A stretch of DNA of 6,357 nt from Rubrivirga sp. (GTDB lineage: Bacteria > Bacteroidota > Rhodothermia > Rhodothermales > Rubricoccaceae). The stretch lies in NCBI GenBank assembly GCA_012269805.1, contig JAAXJP010000347.1:1-6357 (forward strand), in the 5' to 3' direction. The first letter of the stretch is position 1, and the number at the start of each line of letters is the position of its first letter. Below, in pieces: positions 6,294 to 6,357 of the stretch. The notes under the pieces are model-generated. The model did not search any database. It saw nothing but the letters and a program-made list of their open reading frames with translations, and was not told the origin of the DNA. Made by a program: the position numbers and the translations under genes.

Positions 6294-6357
6294 GTCTCTA
6301 ACCCCGCGCCGCTGCTCGCCGGGACCCGGTTGCTCGCCTACCTCCTCGGGGCGGGCA
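6294..6357. other. Short unassigned end region
   Basis: These 64 bases follow the hairpin. I see no ATG- or GTG-started frame with a ribosome site, no RNA gene and no clear promoter. One + frame reads NPAPLLAGTRLLAYLLGAG to the window edge, hydrophobic as in an N-terminal membrane segment, but it has no convincing start codon. Confidence 0.4.

Noticed and set aside
6294..6357. Possible start of a further gene reading NPAPLLAGTRLLAYLLGAG
   Set aside because: No ATG or GTG start or ribosome site, only 64 bases, and it directly follows a hairpin. It may be real but cannot be supported here.
1..6357. CRISPR arrays, tRNA or rRNA genes, insertion sequences
   Set aside because: Nearly all the sequence is coding. 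I found no regularly spaced repeats, cloverleaf-like segments, transposase motifs or terminal inverted repeats.

Overview
This window holds four genes, all on the + strand, packed head to tail with no gaps. They are the 3' part of an acyl-CoA synthetase, a divergent FabH-like (KAS III fold) enzyme, a second, complete acyl-CoA synthetase, and a TonB-dependent outer-membrane receptor. Very high G+C, strong C/G-ending codon preference, and a TonB receptor carrying a CarboxypepD_reg-like N-terminal domain after its signal peptide suggest a Gram-negative member of the Bacteroidota/Rhodothermota group. A high-GC Rhodothermota lineage (Salinibacter/Rubricoccaceae-like) is my best guess; this is inferred from composition and domain style, not from a marker gene.

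Layout: 2-1129 is the truncated synthetase, whose N-terminal part lies upstream of the window. 1122-2177 is the KAS III-like enzyme, 2174-3742 the second synthetase, and 3739-6240 the receptor. The three junctions overlap by 8, 4 and 4 bases, and each downstream start has a purine-rich Shine-Dalgarno-like stretch inside the preceding gene. This points to one translationally coupled transcript. A G+C-rich hairpin at 6263-6293 follows the receptor stop and probably ends the unit. The last ~60 bases carry nothing I can support as a gene.

Working model (inference): the receptor imports a scarce or bulky ligand across the outer membrane; the two ligases activate carboxylic acids as acyl-CoA; the KAS III-like enzyme uses those thioesters in a condensation or acyl transfer. 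The most unusual point is that the KAS III-like protein keeps the catalytic Cys and His but has His where the family normally has the third active-site residue, Asn. Ordinary decarboxylative condensation is therefore in doubt. I do not recognise this four-gene arrangement as a named pathway. The receptor also has a textbook EF-hand-type calcium loop in its barrel.
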